Part shown: piece after piece, positions 53,063 through 64,000 of the stretch
How positions within the stretch are numbered: the first letter of the stretch is position 1
Layout of the letters: every line of letters begins with the position of its first letter
Made by a program: the position numbers and the translations under genes
The notes under the pieces: generated by a model
Database searches by the model: none
Told to the model about the DNA's origin: nothing
The model's input: the letters and a program-made list of their open reading frames with translations, nothing else
Source: Thermus brockianus
Lineage (GTDB): Bacteria; Deinococcota; Deinococci; Deinococcales; Thermaceae
DNA length: 64,000 bases
Direction of reading: 5' to 3'
Assembly (NCBI RefSeq): GCF_001880325.1
Contig: NZ_CP016312.1
Location: 1,240,001-1,304,000 of the forward strand

Positions 53063-54102
53063 CTTCTACCCCCAAGGAAAAGGAGAAGCCCCAAAAGGCC
53101 AAAGGCCAGGTTCGGTCCCCAGGCGGCGAGGAGGGGATTTAGGGCGTTTTGCTCCCCCATGATGCGCCCCACGCTCCAGGTGGCGTAGTAGAGGAAGGTG
53201 AGGACCGCCACCCCCACAAGCCCGAGGCTCCGGCTCCCCCCGAGGAGGTAGAAGGCGAGCCCCGTGGCGAAGAGGGCGAAGACCATGGAGGCCACGGGCT
53301 CGGCGAAGCGGCGGTAGTAGGTGGTGGCCTCGAGGCCCGCCCGCATCCCTTGGGCCCGAAGCCTTTGGACCTCTTGCCTGAGCTCGGCGAGGGTCATGCG
53401 GTTCGCCGGGTTCTGCCAGGGCTCAAAGGTGAGGTCTTGGAGCACCAGTTCCCCTTGCCGGAAGCGGGTCAGGGTGCGGGGGCGGTCCCCCTCGTAGGTG
53501 AGGCGCTTCCCCTCCTCCACCCTTAGCACCCCCCCTTGGAAGCTTCCCCTTTCCGCCAGGAGCACCTCCTCCCGGGAGACCACCCTGAGCTTCCCAATCC
53601 TGTCCCCCGCCACCTCGCCCACGTACACCACCCGCCCCTTGGCGTCCTGGAAGGTGGCCCCGGGGGTGAGGAGGGCGCGGGGCCTTTCCAGGACCTGCCG
53701 CCTTAGGAGGTCCTGCCCCTGGGCGAGCGCCCTTGGCACCAGGCTTTCCCCGAGGAGGAAGGTGAAGAGGGCTATCCCGCCGCCCAAAAGCAAAAAGGGC
53801 AAGAGCACCCGTTCCCGGCGCACGCCTAAGGCCAGGAGGGCCTTGAGCTCCGAGTCCTCCGCCATGCGGGAAAGGAGGAGCAAAAGGGCGAAGAGGTAGG
53901 CCACCGGGGCTCCCCGGGCCACGGCCTCCGGGGTGCGGTAGAGGAGGTAGCGAAGGAGGGTGTAGGGGTCGGCCCCCTTGGCCACCAGGGGGGCCAGGAC
54001 CTCGTAGACCGCCCCCGCCAGGAAGAGGAGGACAATGAAGAGGAGGCCGAGGCCGAAAAGCCCCAAGGCTTCCCGGAGAAGGTAGCGGTCTAAGGTCTTC
54101 AC
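53059..54102 (-). CDS. lptG: LptF/LptG-family (YjgP/YjgQ) permease
   Basis: 347 residues from GTG 54102 (GTGA overlap with the previous gene). Six membrane segments in the 3+3 layout: TLDRYLLREALGLFGLGLLF at the start, a periplasmic domain, then SMVFALFATGLAFYLLGGSR near the end. Family proteins pair with LptB and pass lipid to the periplasmic bridge. The lptF/lptG names could be swapped. Confidence 0.82.
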   Translation of the reverse strand: MKTLDRYLLREALGLFGLGLLFIVLLFLAGAVYEVLAPLVAKGADPYTLLRYLLYRTPEAVARGAPVAYLFALLLLLSRMAEDSELKALLALGVRRERVLLPFLLLGGGIALFTFLLGESLVPRALAQGQDLLRRQVLERPRALLTPGATFQDAKGRVVYVGEVAGDRIGKLRVVSREEVLLAERGSFQGGVLRVEEGKRLTYEGDRPRTLTRFRQGELVLQDLTFEPWQNPANRMTLAELRQEVQRLRAQGMRAGLEATTYYRRFAEPVASMVFALFATGLAFYLLGGSRSLGLVGVAVLTFLYYATWSVGRIMGEQNALNPLLAAWGPNLAFGLLGLLLFLGGRR

Positions 54103-55108
54103 CGTAGCCTCCAGGTGAGGAAAAGGGCCAAGGCCCCGTAGAAGAGGTTGGGCAGGTGGGCCCAAAGGGGGCTCACGTCGTAACGGGCGAGCTGGGCGCT
54201 AAAGGTCCAAAGCACGTAGTAACCGAAGATGAGGAGGACCACGGCCAAAAAGGCCCAGGCTGCCTCCCGAAAGGAAAGGCCCAGAGCCGCCGCCACCCAG
54301 CCCAAAAAGAGGGCTCCCAGGGCATCCGCCAGGCGGCGGTGCAGGGCGAAGCGGGCCGAAGCCTCCACCTTGCCCCGCTCCCAAAGCTCCCTTAGGGTGG
54401 TGGTGTCGTAGGGGTCGCGGGAGCCCAGGCTTTCCTTGGGGCGGAAGCTTGCGGGGAAGGGGAGGGTGCCCTGGAAGGCCCGCACCTCCTCCCCCTCCAG
54501 CACGTGGCCCTCGAGGCGCCACCCCGCCCCGTCCCACACGCCTTCTTGGGCGCTATAAACCCGGCCCTTTTCGTCCACCACCCGCACCCCATAAAGCCGG
54601 TTTTCCGCCCCTTGCGGGCGGATCTCCTCGGCGTAGTACACCCCAAGGCCCGGAGGGGCGTAAAGCTCCTTGCGCAAGACCCCGCTTAGGGCCCCTTCCC
54701 CGTAGAGGAGGCGGGAAAGCTCGGCGTCGTAGGCCTCCAGGGCCCTGGGCCTCACCTCCGCCAGGTTGGCCAGGTTCAAAAGGGCGAGGGCGAGGGAGAG
54801 GAGGAGGAGGGGCCGGAGGAGGGCCAAGGGGGGCACCCCCCCGGCGTAGGCCGCCTTGAGCTCCGACCCCCGGATCAGGCGGGATAGCCCCACCAGGAGG
54901 GCGAAGACCAGGCCCAAAGGCAAGGCCAGGCTCAGGGTCCAGGGGAGGCGGAAGAGGACGAGGCGGAGGATGTCCGCCGTCCCTGCCCCCGGCTGAGGAG
55001 GACCCCCGAGAGGCTGGAGAGGAGGTCAAAGGTGAGGAGGGCGACGAAGAGGAGCACCCCCACCAGGAAGGGAGGGAGCACCTCCCGCAGCACGTAGCGG
55101 CCCAACAC
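54099..55108 (-). CDS. lptF: LptF/LptG-family permease, frameshifted at a C5 run
   Basis: The N-terminal part from GTG 55108 (VLGRYVLREVLPPFLVGVLL) is in a different frame from the bulk (LPLGLVFALLVGLSRLIRGS and onward). Adding one base to the C5 run at 54986-54990 joins them (LLSRGAGTADILRLVLFRLP) into a normal protein of about 336 residues. TATACT (55116-55121) lies 7 nt before the GTG, a leaderless start of the lptF-lptG-lptD operon. Confidence 0.75.
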
Positions 55109-55153
55109 TGGGCCGAGTATACGGAAAGACCATGAGAAGGGCGAAAGAGGCCT

Positions 55154-55564
55154 CTAGGGATGGGCGATCACGTGGATCACGGGGAGGCCAAACCGCTCGG
55201 CCTGGGTATGCACGTCCAGCCTAAGCCACCGGGATAGCCCCGGGGGCAGGGTGGCGAGGACGATGGCCTGGTAGGTTCCCGGGTGGGCGGCGAGCTCCTC
55301 CTCGAGGGCGAGGAGGGGGGAGATGTCCCCCGCCTTGGCCTCGGCGATGGGGATGCCTTGGGCTTCCAGGGCCCTTTTGGCCGCCTCCGCCTCGGCCTCC
55401 GCCCGCCGCTTCACCTCCGCCTCCTCGTACACCCAGCCCGGCGGGGGCACGGCGGGCACCAGGAGGGTGAACTGGGCCCCGGGGTCTTGGGCCAGGATTT
55501 CCCGGAGCCGGGCCGCCAAAACGGGGCTATTGGCCGTGCGGTGGGCCACCACCAGGTAGCGCAT
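55154..55564 (-). CDS. Universal-stress-like small protein
   Basis: 136 residues, alpha/beta: RYLVVAHRTANSPVLAARLR, then QFTLLVPAVPPPGW, a charged helix (RRAEAEAEAAKRALEAQGI), and YQAIVLATLPPGLSRWLRLD. It fits a UspA-like fold but lacks a clear ATP motif. It has a strong ribosome site AAAGGAGGTG. Function unknown. Confidence 0.6.
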   Translation of the reverse strand: MRYLVVAHRTANSPVLAARLREILAQDPGAQFTLLVPAVPPPGWVYEEAEVKRRAEAEAEAAKRALEAQGIPIAEAKAGDISPLLALEEELAAHPGTYQAIVLATLPPGLSRWLRLDVHTQAERFGLPVIHVIAHP

Positions 55565-55707
55565 AGCACCTCCTTTGGCCTTAGCCTAGGCCGGGGGCCT
55601 TGAAGGCCATGGGGATAAGGGCACATTCTCCTTGGGGAAGAACTTGTGGCCAATTCAAGGAAGCCCTGGGAACCCCGCAGAAACCCCCTTGGGGCGGGGA
55701 TTTTCTG

Positions 55708-55743
55708 CATACCACTTTACATATCGGCAAAGCGTGGTATACT
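55708..55743 (+). promoter_or_regulatory. Extended -10 promoter inside an inverted repeat, no gene behind it
   Basis: TTTACA (55716-55721), a 16-bp spacer, then TGG plus TATACT (55738-55743). Nine-base arms GCATACCAC and GTGGTATAC (one mismatch) flank the -35 and cover the -10, as an operator would. Downstream there is no good reading frame, only the hairpin at 55772. Confidence 0.5.
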
Positions 55744-55771
55744 AAAGGAGTCAGACGAAGAAGAAAGGCCG

Positions 55772-55797
55772 CCCGCGGAGGCAGCGGGTTTGTTTTT
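55772..55797 (+). terminator. Short terminator-like hairpin (possibly bidirectional)
   Basis: CCCGC (55772-55776), a 7-nt loop and GCGGG (55784-55788), followed on the plus strand by TTTGTTTTT. On the minus strand the same hairpin follows the alcohol dehydrogenase stop and is followed by TTTCTTCTT. The 230-nt region 55565-55795 otherwise holds no gene I can support. Confidence 0.55.
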
Positions 55798-56829
55798 AGG
55801 GGACCAGGGCCACCTTGGTGGCCTGGTGCTCGTGGAAGAGCCGGTAGCCCTCCGGTGCCTCCGCCAGGGGAAGGCGGTGGCTGAAGACGAAGCTTCCCCT
55901 TAGCCTCCCTGCCCTTTGCAAGGCCAAGACCTCGCCGATGTAGCGGGGGATGTTGGCCAGGGCGCTCCGGAAGGTGATGCCCCGGCTGAAGGCGGAAAGC
56001 CAAGGGTACTCCACCTTCTCTGCCGTGGGCACCCCGAGGCTGGACACGATTCCTCCAGGCCCCGCCAGGCGGAAGGCGAGGCGCAACGCCTCCCCATCCC
56101 CGCCCACCGCCTCCACCACCAGGTCGGCCCCTTGGCCCTCCGTGTCCTTGCGCAGGCGGGCCACGGGGTCTTCCGCCTTGGGGTTTAGGGGGAGGCTTCC
56201 CAGGGCCTTGGCCTTTTCCAGGCGGCTTTCCTCCGGGTCTATGGCGTAGACCACCCCCGCCCCCAGGGCGTGGGCCACCATCTGGGCCATGAGGCCCACG
56301 GGCCCTGAGCCCACCACCGCCACGCTCATCCCCGGCTCCAAGAAGGGCCGCACCCCCCGTAGGCGGTGGCGAGGATGTCCCCCGCCAGGATGGCCTCCTC
56401 CGCCGGGAGGTCCCCGATGGGGAAGAGGCTTGTCCGGGCAAAGGGTACCCGCACCCTTTGGGCCTGGGCTCCCTGAAGGTTGCCCAGGGCCAGGCCGAAG
56501 CCGTAGACGCCGCCCTTAAGGCAAGCGAAGAAGCGTCCCTTGCGGCAGGCGGCGCAGTCCCCGCAGGCCACCTGGAAGCTTCCCACCACCCTTTCCCCTA
56601 GGGCGAAGGGCACCAAAGGCCCCTTTTCCACCACCCGGCCCACGAACTCGTGGCCGAGGACGGTGCCCGGCAGGACCCCGGCGATCTTCCCGTGGTAGAT
56701 GTGGAGGTCCGAGCCGCAGATGGCGGCGAGCTCCACCTCCACGATGGCGTCGGTTTCCGCCTCCAGCTTGGGCTCCGGGACCTCTTCCACCGCCACCTGG
56801 AAGGGTCCCTGGTACACCACCCCTTTCAC
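55796..56829 (-). CDS. Zinc-dependent alcohol dehydrogenase, frameshifted at a C6 run
   Basis: The N-terminal catalytic part shows ICGSDLHIYHGKIAG (zinc Cys), GHEFVGRVVEKG (zinc His/Glu) and a four-cysteine structural zinc site CGDCAACRKGRFFAC. The frame breaks at 56353-56358 in a run of six C. One extra base joins TAYGG to VRPFLEPGMSVAVVGSGPVG, the NAD-binding domain, to give about 344 residues. Without repair the gene is split. It overlaps the SCP2 gene by 4 nt, so they are one operon. Confidence 0.8.
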
Positions 56830-57218
56830 GCTACCTCCCGGGCCACCTTTACGAGCTCCTGGGCCGCTTGGGCGTAAGGGGCTAGGGCGGCGAGGGAGCC
56901 TTTTTTGAGCTCCAAGAACCCCCGCATGAGGGCGGTAAGGGGCTCGAGCCGCCCTTCCAAGACCTCTTGCCAGGTGGCCAGGTCGGCCTCTATGACGAAG
57001 TCCGCTTCGGCTTCGCCCTCCACCACCCTCGCCCCCCGGCAGGCCCCGTGCCAGAGGTCCAGGACCACGGCGACCCCCTGGGGCAGGCCCGCCCCTGGGT
57101 CGGGGCGGACGCTCAAGGCCAGGCTCCCCTCCCAGGTGGCCGCCGCCTTGCGGTAGGCCTCGCTTTGGGAAAGCTTCTCGCAGTACGCCCTCGCCCAGGC
57201 CTCGCTAAAGAGCTCCAT
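56826..57218 (-). CDS. SCP2 sterol-carrier-like lipid-binding protein
   Basis: 130 residues: AYRKAAATWEGSLALSVRPD, then VVLDLWHGACRGARVVEG and TWQEVLEGRLEPLTALMRGF, LKKGSLAALAPY, as in bacterial SCP2 domains that bind fatty acyl-CoA or other lipids. It is followed by the alcohol dehydrogenase. Unlike most genes here, it has a strong Shine-Dalgarno site (AAGGAGG) and a leader. Confidence 0.85.
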   Translation of the reverse strand: MELFSEAWARAYCEKLSQSEAYRKAAATWEGSLALSVRPDPGAGLPQGVAVVLDLWHGACRGARVVEGEAEADFVIEADLATWQEVLEGRLEPLTALMRGFLELKKGSLAALAPYAQAAQELVKVAREVA

Positions 57219-57239
57219 GCCCTACCTCCTTTTGCACCG

Positions 57240-57245
57240 AGTATA
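57240..57245 (-). promoter_or_regulatory. -10 TATACT of the SCP2-adh operon, divergent from the HAD gene
   Basis: On the minus strand TATACT (57245-57240) lies 21 nt before the AAGGAGG-preceded ATG. The opposite gene's TAGGCT (57258-57263) is 6 nt before its GTG, so the two -10 elements are only 12 bp apart and probably compete. Confidence 0.6.
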
Positions 57246-57269
57246 ACCCTAAAGGCTTAGGCTAGAGGC

Positions 57270-57722
57270 GTGGTCTACCTCTTGGACCTCTCGGGGGTGT
57301 ACTGCGAGCCGGTGGAGCCCCGCCTCATCCGGCTATTGGCCGAGGCGGGCGGGGAAAGCCCCTTCTATGTGTCCCAGGCCTTCTACGACCTCCTTCCCCG
57401 CCTCAAGGAGGAAGGCCCAGGGGTTTTGGAGAACCTTTTCCCAGGGGCTTCCCGGCTTTACCCCCAGGCCTTTGTCCCCCGGCCCCTGGCTTTCCCCACG
57501 CCCTTCTACCTGGTTTCCGACCTGCCCCCTCCGGAGGGGCTTACCGCCTTCTTCCACCCGGACAAGCTAGAGGCCCTGGCCCAGGCGGTGGCGGCCTTGG
57601 GGGAGGAGGCCCTCTTCCTGGACGACAACCCCCTCCTCGTGGAGCGGGCCCGCCAAAGGGGCTTTCGGGCGGCGGTCTTCACGGGCGTTCCGGCCACGGG
57701 TGCTTGGGGTAGCGGCGCATGA
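57270..57722 (+). CDS. HAD-like hydrolase
   Basis: 150 residues with a GTG start. VVYLLDLSGVY resembles HAD motif I, but the second Asp is Ser/Gly-shifted (DLSGV), so activity is doubtful. FYLVSDLPPPEGL resembles motif II, and EEALFLDDNPLLVERARQRG is a good motif IV. Cap region is small. Leaderless (TAGGCT 6 nt upstream). Its end overlaps the opposite hrpB gene by 44 nt. Confidence 0.7.
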   Translation: MVYLLDLSGVYCEPVEPRLIRLLAEAGGESPFYVSQAFYDLLPRLKEEGPGVLENLFPGASRLYPQAFVPRPLAFPTPFYLVSDLPPPEGLTAFFHPDKLEALAQAVAALGEEALFLDDNPLLVERARQRGFRAAVFTGVPATGAWGSGA

Positions 57723-59970
57723 GCTCCCGCCGCACCTCGGGGTAGCGCTTTTCCCAGAAGGACCTGAGGTCCTGGGTGACCTGCACCGGCCGCCGGGCGG
57801 GGGAGAGGAGCTCCACCACCACGGGTACCTTTCCCCCAAGGACCCTTGGGGTTTCCTTAAGGCCGAAGGCCTCTTGGATGAGGAGGGAGAGGAGGGGTGG
57901 GGCGCCTTCCCGGTACTGGAGGCGCTTCCTTCTCCCGGAAGGGAGGGTGAGGGTTTCGGGGGCGAGGGCCTCGAGGGCCTTCCTCGCCTCCCCTAGGTGG
58001 CTTAGGAGGATCTCCTTCCAAGGGAGTTCCCGAAGGTCCTCCACCCGCCGCACCCCTTGCGCCCAAGGGAGGAGCCAGGTGAGGTCCTGGAGGAGGGCTT
58101 CTTCCGTGAGCTCGGGCACCTCCACCCCGTGCTCCCGGAGGAAGGCGAGGCGGAGGAGGACCTGCCGGGCCTCCTCGGGAAGGGGTAGGCCTCCCTTGAG
58201 GGCCTCCCGCAACGTCTCGGGAGTGGGCGGGCCGGGGTCTATGGGGAGCCTTTCCAGGACCAGGGCCCCAAACCGCTTTTCCAGGTAGCCCCTAAGCCGG
58301 CCTTCCTCCCAGCCCCTATGGGCCACCACCTCCGCCCGCTCCTCTAGGTCCTCCGGGGCCAGGGGGGCGTGGAGGAGGATCCTGCCTTTGCCGCCCGATA
58401 CCTCCGCCCCCACGGCCACCAGGTACGGGGGGCCATCCCCCTCCAGGCCCAGGAGGGGGCCGGTGGCCAGGCGGTACTGCCCGGGGCCTACCCGCATGGC
58501 CGCCCGGTCGGGGTAGGCGAAGAGGAGAAGCCGCCCCACCGCCTCCGGAGGGGGAAGGCTTTCCAAGGGCTTGGCGCCGAGCCGCCTTCGCCAAAGGGCC
58601 GAGGCCCGCTCCACCCTAAGGAAAGCCCCCCGCCTCTCCTTGCGGGCGAGGAGGAGGGCTTCCAGCTTGGCGAGGAGGTCCCTTTCCCCTTCCAGGGGGT
58701 CCCGCTCCTCCAGGAGGGCCATGAGGTCCGCCGCTAGGGGCAAGAGGCCGAGCCCCTCAGCCGCCAGGGCCATCCGGGCCAGGCGGGGGTGGGTGGGGAG
58801 AGAGAGCATGGCCTGGCCCAAGGGGGTGGGGCGGCCCTCCCGCACCGCCCCCAGGAGGTGGAGGAGGGCGTGGGCCGCCTCCAGGGCCCCCTTGGGGGGC
58901 GGGGTGGGGAGGGGCAGGTCCTCTAGCCGTTCCCCGAAGGCCAAGGCCAGGAGGACCGCCCGGGAAAGGTCCGTCTCCAGGATCTCGGGCCGCTTGGGGG
59001 GAAAGGGGCCTTGGGGGTAGAGGCGGTACACCTTCCCCGGGCCGAGCCGCCCGGCCCGCCCCGCCCGCTGTCGGGCGGAATCCTCCGGGATCTGGGCGAG
59101 GACCAGGCGGGTGAGCCCCGTCCTCGGGTCAAAGCGGGGCTTCTTGGCCAGGCCTGTGTCCACCACCGCCCGCACCCCGGGCAGGGTGAGGCTCGTTTCC
59201 GCCACGTCCGTGGCCAGGACGATCTTCCGGGGCCCGGGCCTGAGGAGGGCCGCCTGCTCCGCCAAGGGAAGCCCCCCGTGAAGGGGAAAGGCGGGGAGGT
59301 CCTGGAGGAGTTTTTGCGTCCTCTCTATCGCCCCCTTCCCTGGCAGGAAGACCAGGACGTCCCCTTCCCCTTCCAGGAAGGCTTTCCGGGCGTAGCGGGC
59401 CGCCAAGGCCTCCAGGGGGCCTTCCGGCACCCTTTCCAGGTGGAGGATCTCCACGGGGTGGCTTTCCCCCTCCACCGCCAAGGTGGCCCCGGCCAGGGTC
59501 CTCTCCAGGTCGGGGTCGGGGGTGGCGGTGAGGAGGGCGAGCTTGAGGTCGGGCCTTAGGGTCTCCTGCACCCTTAGGAGGAGGGCGAGGGCCAGGTCCC
59601 CTTCCAGATGGCGCTCGTGGGCCTCGTCCAGGAGGACGGCGGAAACCCCTTCCAGGGTAGGGTCTTCCAGGAGGAGCCGGGTGAGGAGGCCCTCCGTCAT
59701 GACAAGGAGCCGGGTTTCCGGGCTCTCCTTGGCCTCGAGGCGCACCCGATAGCCCACGGTCTTCCCCAAGGGCTCCCCCAGGTTTTCCGCAAGCCTGGCC
59801 GCCACCGCCCGGGCCGCCACCCGCCTGGGCTCAAAGAGGAGGACCCGCCCGGGTAGGGCCTCCAGAAGCCTCAAGGGGAAGAGGGTGCTCTTGCCCGCCC
59901 CGGGGTAGGCCTTGAGGAGAAGGCGGCCCGCCTGGAGCAGCAGGGCCACCGCCTCGTCCAGCCAGGCCAT
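57679..59970 (-). CDS. hrpB: ATP-dependent helicase HrpB (DEAH box)
   Basis: 763 residues. Walker A YPGAGKSTLFPLRLLE, DEAH in VLLDEAHERHLEGDLALAL, motif III LLTATPD, motif VI in EDSARQRAGRAGRLGPGKVY; the C-terminal HrpB_C region ends EKRYPEVRRELMRRYPKHPW. Probably an RNA helicase; its exact role in bacteria is unclear. Its ATG directly follows the gyrB stop, so the two are co-transcribed. Confidence 0.93.
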   Translation of the reverse strand: MAWLDEAVALLLQAGRLLLKAYPGAGKSTLFPLRLLEALPGRVLLFEPRRVAARAVAARLAENLGEPLGKTVGYRVRLEAKESPETRLLVMTEGLLTRLLLEDPTLEGVSAVLLDEAHERHLEGDLALALLLRVQETLRPDLKLALLTATPDPDLERTLAGATLAVEGESHPVEILHLERVPEGPLEALAARYARKAFLEGEGDVLVFLPGKGAIERTQKLLQDLPAFPLHGGLPLAEQAALLRPGPRKIVLATDVAETSLTLPGVRAVVDTGLAKKPRFDPRTGLTRLVLAQIPEDSARQRAGRAGRLGPGKVYRLYPQGPFPPKRPEILETDLSRAVLLALAFGERLEDLPLPTPPPKGALEAAHALLHLLGAVREGRPTPLGQAMLSLPTHPRLARMALAAEGLGLLPLAADLMALLEERDPLEGERDLLAKLEALLLARKERRGAFLRVERASALWRRRLGAKPLESLPPPEAVGRLLLFAYPDRAAMRVGPGQYRLATGPLLGLEGDGPPYLVAVGAEVSGGKGRILLHAPLAPEDLEERAEVVAHRGWEEGRLRGYLEKRFGALVLERLPIDPGPPTPETLREALKGGLPLPEEARQVLLRLAFLREHGVEVPELTEEALLQDLTWLLPWAQGVRRVEDLRELPWKEILLSHLGEARKALEALAPETLTLPSGRRKRLQYREGAPPLLSLLIQEAFGLKETPRVLGGKVPVVVELLSPARRPVQVTQDLRSFWEKRYPEVRRELMRRYPKHPWPERP

Positions 59971-61896
<1,926 letters not shown>

Positions 61897-62006
61897 CTAG
61901 CGGGTCGGGATTTTTCCCTTGCGCATGGGCAGGACTGCGGCCTTGGGTCGGGGACTTTTGCGGAAAAAATCCAATACATTTTCCCTTTCCCCGGTATGAT
62001 GCTGCC

Positions 62007-63580
<1,574 letters not shown>

Positions 63581-64000
63581 CTAGCGAATGACCCCGAGCT
63601 TCCGCCCCACCTTGGCGTAGGCCTCGAGGGCCTTGTCCAGCATCTCCCGGGTGTGGGCGGCGGTGACGATGTTGCGGATCCTGGCCTTTCCCCGGGGCAC
63701 CGTGGGGAAGCCGATGCCCACGGCGAAGACCCCTTCCTCCAGGAGGAGGCGGCTTGCCTCAAAGGCCAGGGGAGCCTCCCCGAAGAGCACGGGGGTGATG
63801 GGGGTCTGGCTTCCCAGGGTGTCGTAGCCCAGCCGGGCGAGCTCCGCTTTGAAGTAATGGGTGTTCGCCCAAAGCCTTTCCACCCGCTCGGGCTCCTTCT
63901 CAATGAGCTCCAAGGCCCCGAGGAGGGCCCCCACCACCGCCGGGGGGTGGCTCGTGGAGAAGAGGAAGGGCCTGGCCTTGTTGATGAGGAGTTCCTTGAG
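63581..64000 (-). CDS. Alpha-oxoamine synthase, probably 2-amino-3-ketobutyrate CoA ligase (partial)
   Basis: C-terminal 139 residues, open to the right edge. FLFSTSHPPAVVGALLGALE, SQTPITPVLFGEAPLAFEAS and GIGFPTVPRGKARIRNIVTA are typical of the KBL/BioF pyridoxal-phosphate family. The PLP lysine lies outside the window, so KBL versus 8-amino-7-oxononanoate synthase cannot be decided. It ends 3 nt before the methylase start, so the methylase may be co-transcribed with it. Confidence 0.85.
   Translation of the reverse strand, partial: LKELLINKARPFLFSTSHPPAVVGALLGALELIEKEPERVERLWANTHYFKAELARLGYDTLGSQTPITPVLFGEAPLAFEASRLLLEEGVFAVGIGFPTVPRGKARIRNIVTAAHTREMLDKALEAYAKVGRKLGVIR

Noticed and set aside
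55646-55903. Plus-strand 85-residue frame across the orphan promoter
   Set aside because: It starts upstream of the promoter, runs through the terminator hairpin and into the antisense of the dehydrogenase.

Overview
The window looks like chromosomal DNA of a Thermus species. It is very GC-rich and densely packed, and its proteins closely match my memory of Thermus thermophilus/aquaticus families: an M.TaqI-like methylase, a beta-CASP RNase beside a tRNA/tufB/rpmG/secE/nusG operon, and metF, gyrB and topA of Thermus type. At roughly 22 genes a TANNNT-like -10 hexamer lies only 5-8 nt before the start codon, which implies widespread leaderless mRNAs. Species assignment is inference; no search was run. 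Layout: 1-6483 holds an alternative complex III operon (actA partial, actB, actC, actD, actE, actF). It is followed by a sulfide:quinone-oxidoreductase-like flavoprotein, a DUF1641 protein, a DUF190 protein and a sulfite-oxidase-family molybdoenzyme (6571-9379), together a plausible sulfur-fed quinone to cytochrome c module. 9406-14382 holds small metabolic and repair genes (PHP phosphatase, AlkA-like glycosylase, nicotinamidase, metF, beta-CASP RNase). 14390-15701 is an IS4-family insertion sequence, just upstream of a strong promoter for four tRNAs (Thr, Tyr, Gly, Thr), tuf, rpmG, secE, nusG, rplK and rplA; rplJ-rplL follow from their own promoter. 20709-25232 holds ubiX, an acyl-CoA dehydrogenase, an SDR, an AlaX-type editing protein and a pseudouridine synthase. 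25200-34089 (minus strand) is a compositionally distinct type II secretion/type IV filament cluster: a main pilin, five minor pseudopilin-like proteins, an O-antigen-ligase-like protein, and GspL-, GspE-, GspF- and PilO/GspM-like proteins. No secretin or prepilin peptidase gene is present. The pilin gene is divergent from a vanW-family gene, and each promoter carries two 11-bp direct repeats like a Pho box. 35311-46567 holds a cupin, topA, a CoA-transferase, an alanine-dehydrogenase-like protein, a DUF456 protein, a glutaredoxin-like protein, lgt, glmU, tatAC, an AroQ/DAHP-synthase fusion and a polyferredoxin. 46592-64000 holds an FAD dehydrogenase, methylmalonyl-CoA epimerase, a VanZ-like protein, an SDR, a lipoprotein, an lptD-lptG-lptF-like cluster, an alcohol dehydrogenase with an SCP2 protein, HrpB, gyrB, the orphan methylase and the end of an alpha-oxoamine synthase. 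Caveat: five genes (actB, DUF456, lptD, lptF, adh) are each broken by what looks like one missing base in a G/C homopolymer, and the transposase by one extra base. Homopolymer sequencing error is the simplest reading; transcriptional slippage or real pseudogenes are alternatives. I annotated these as single genes and gave the break points.
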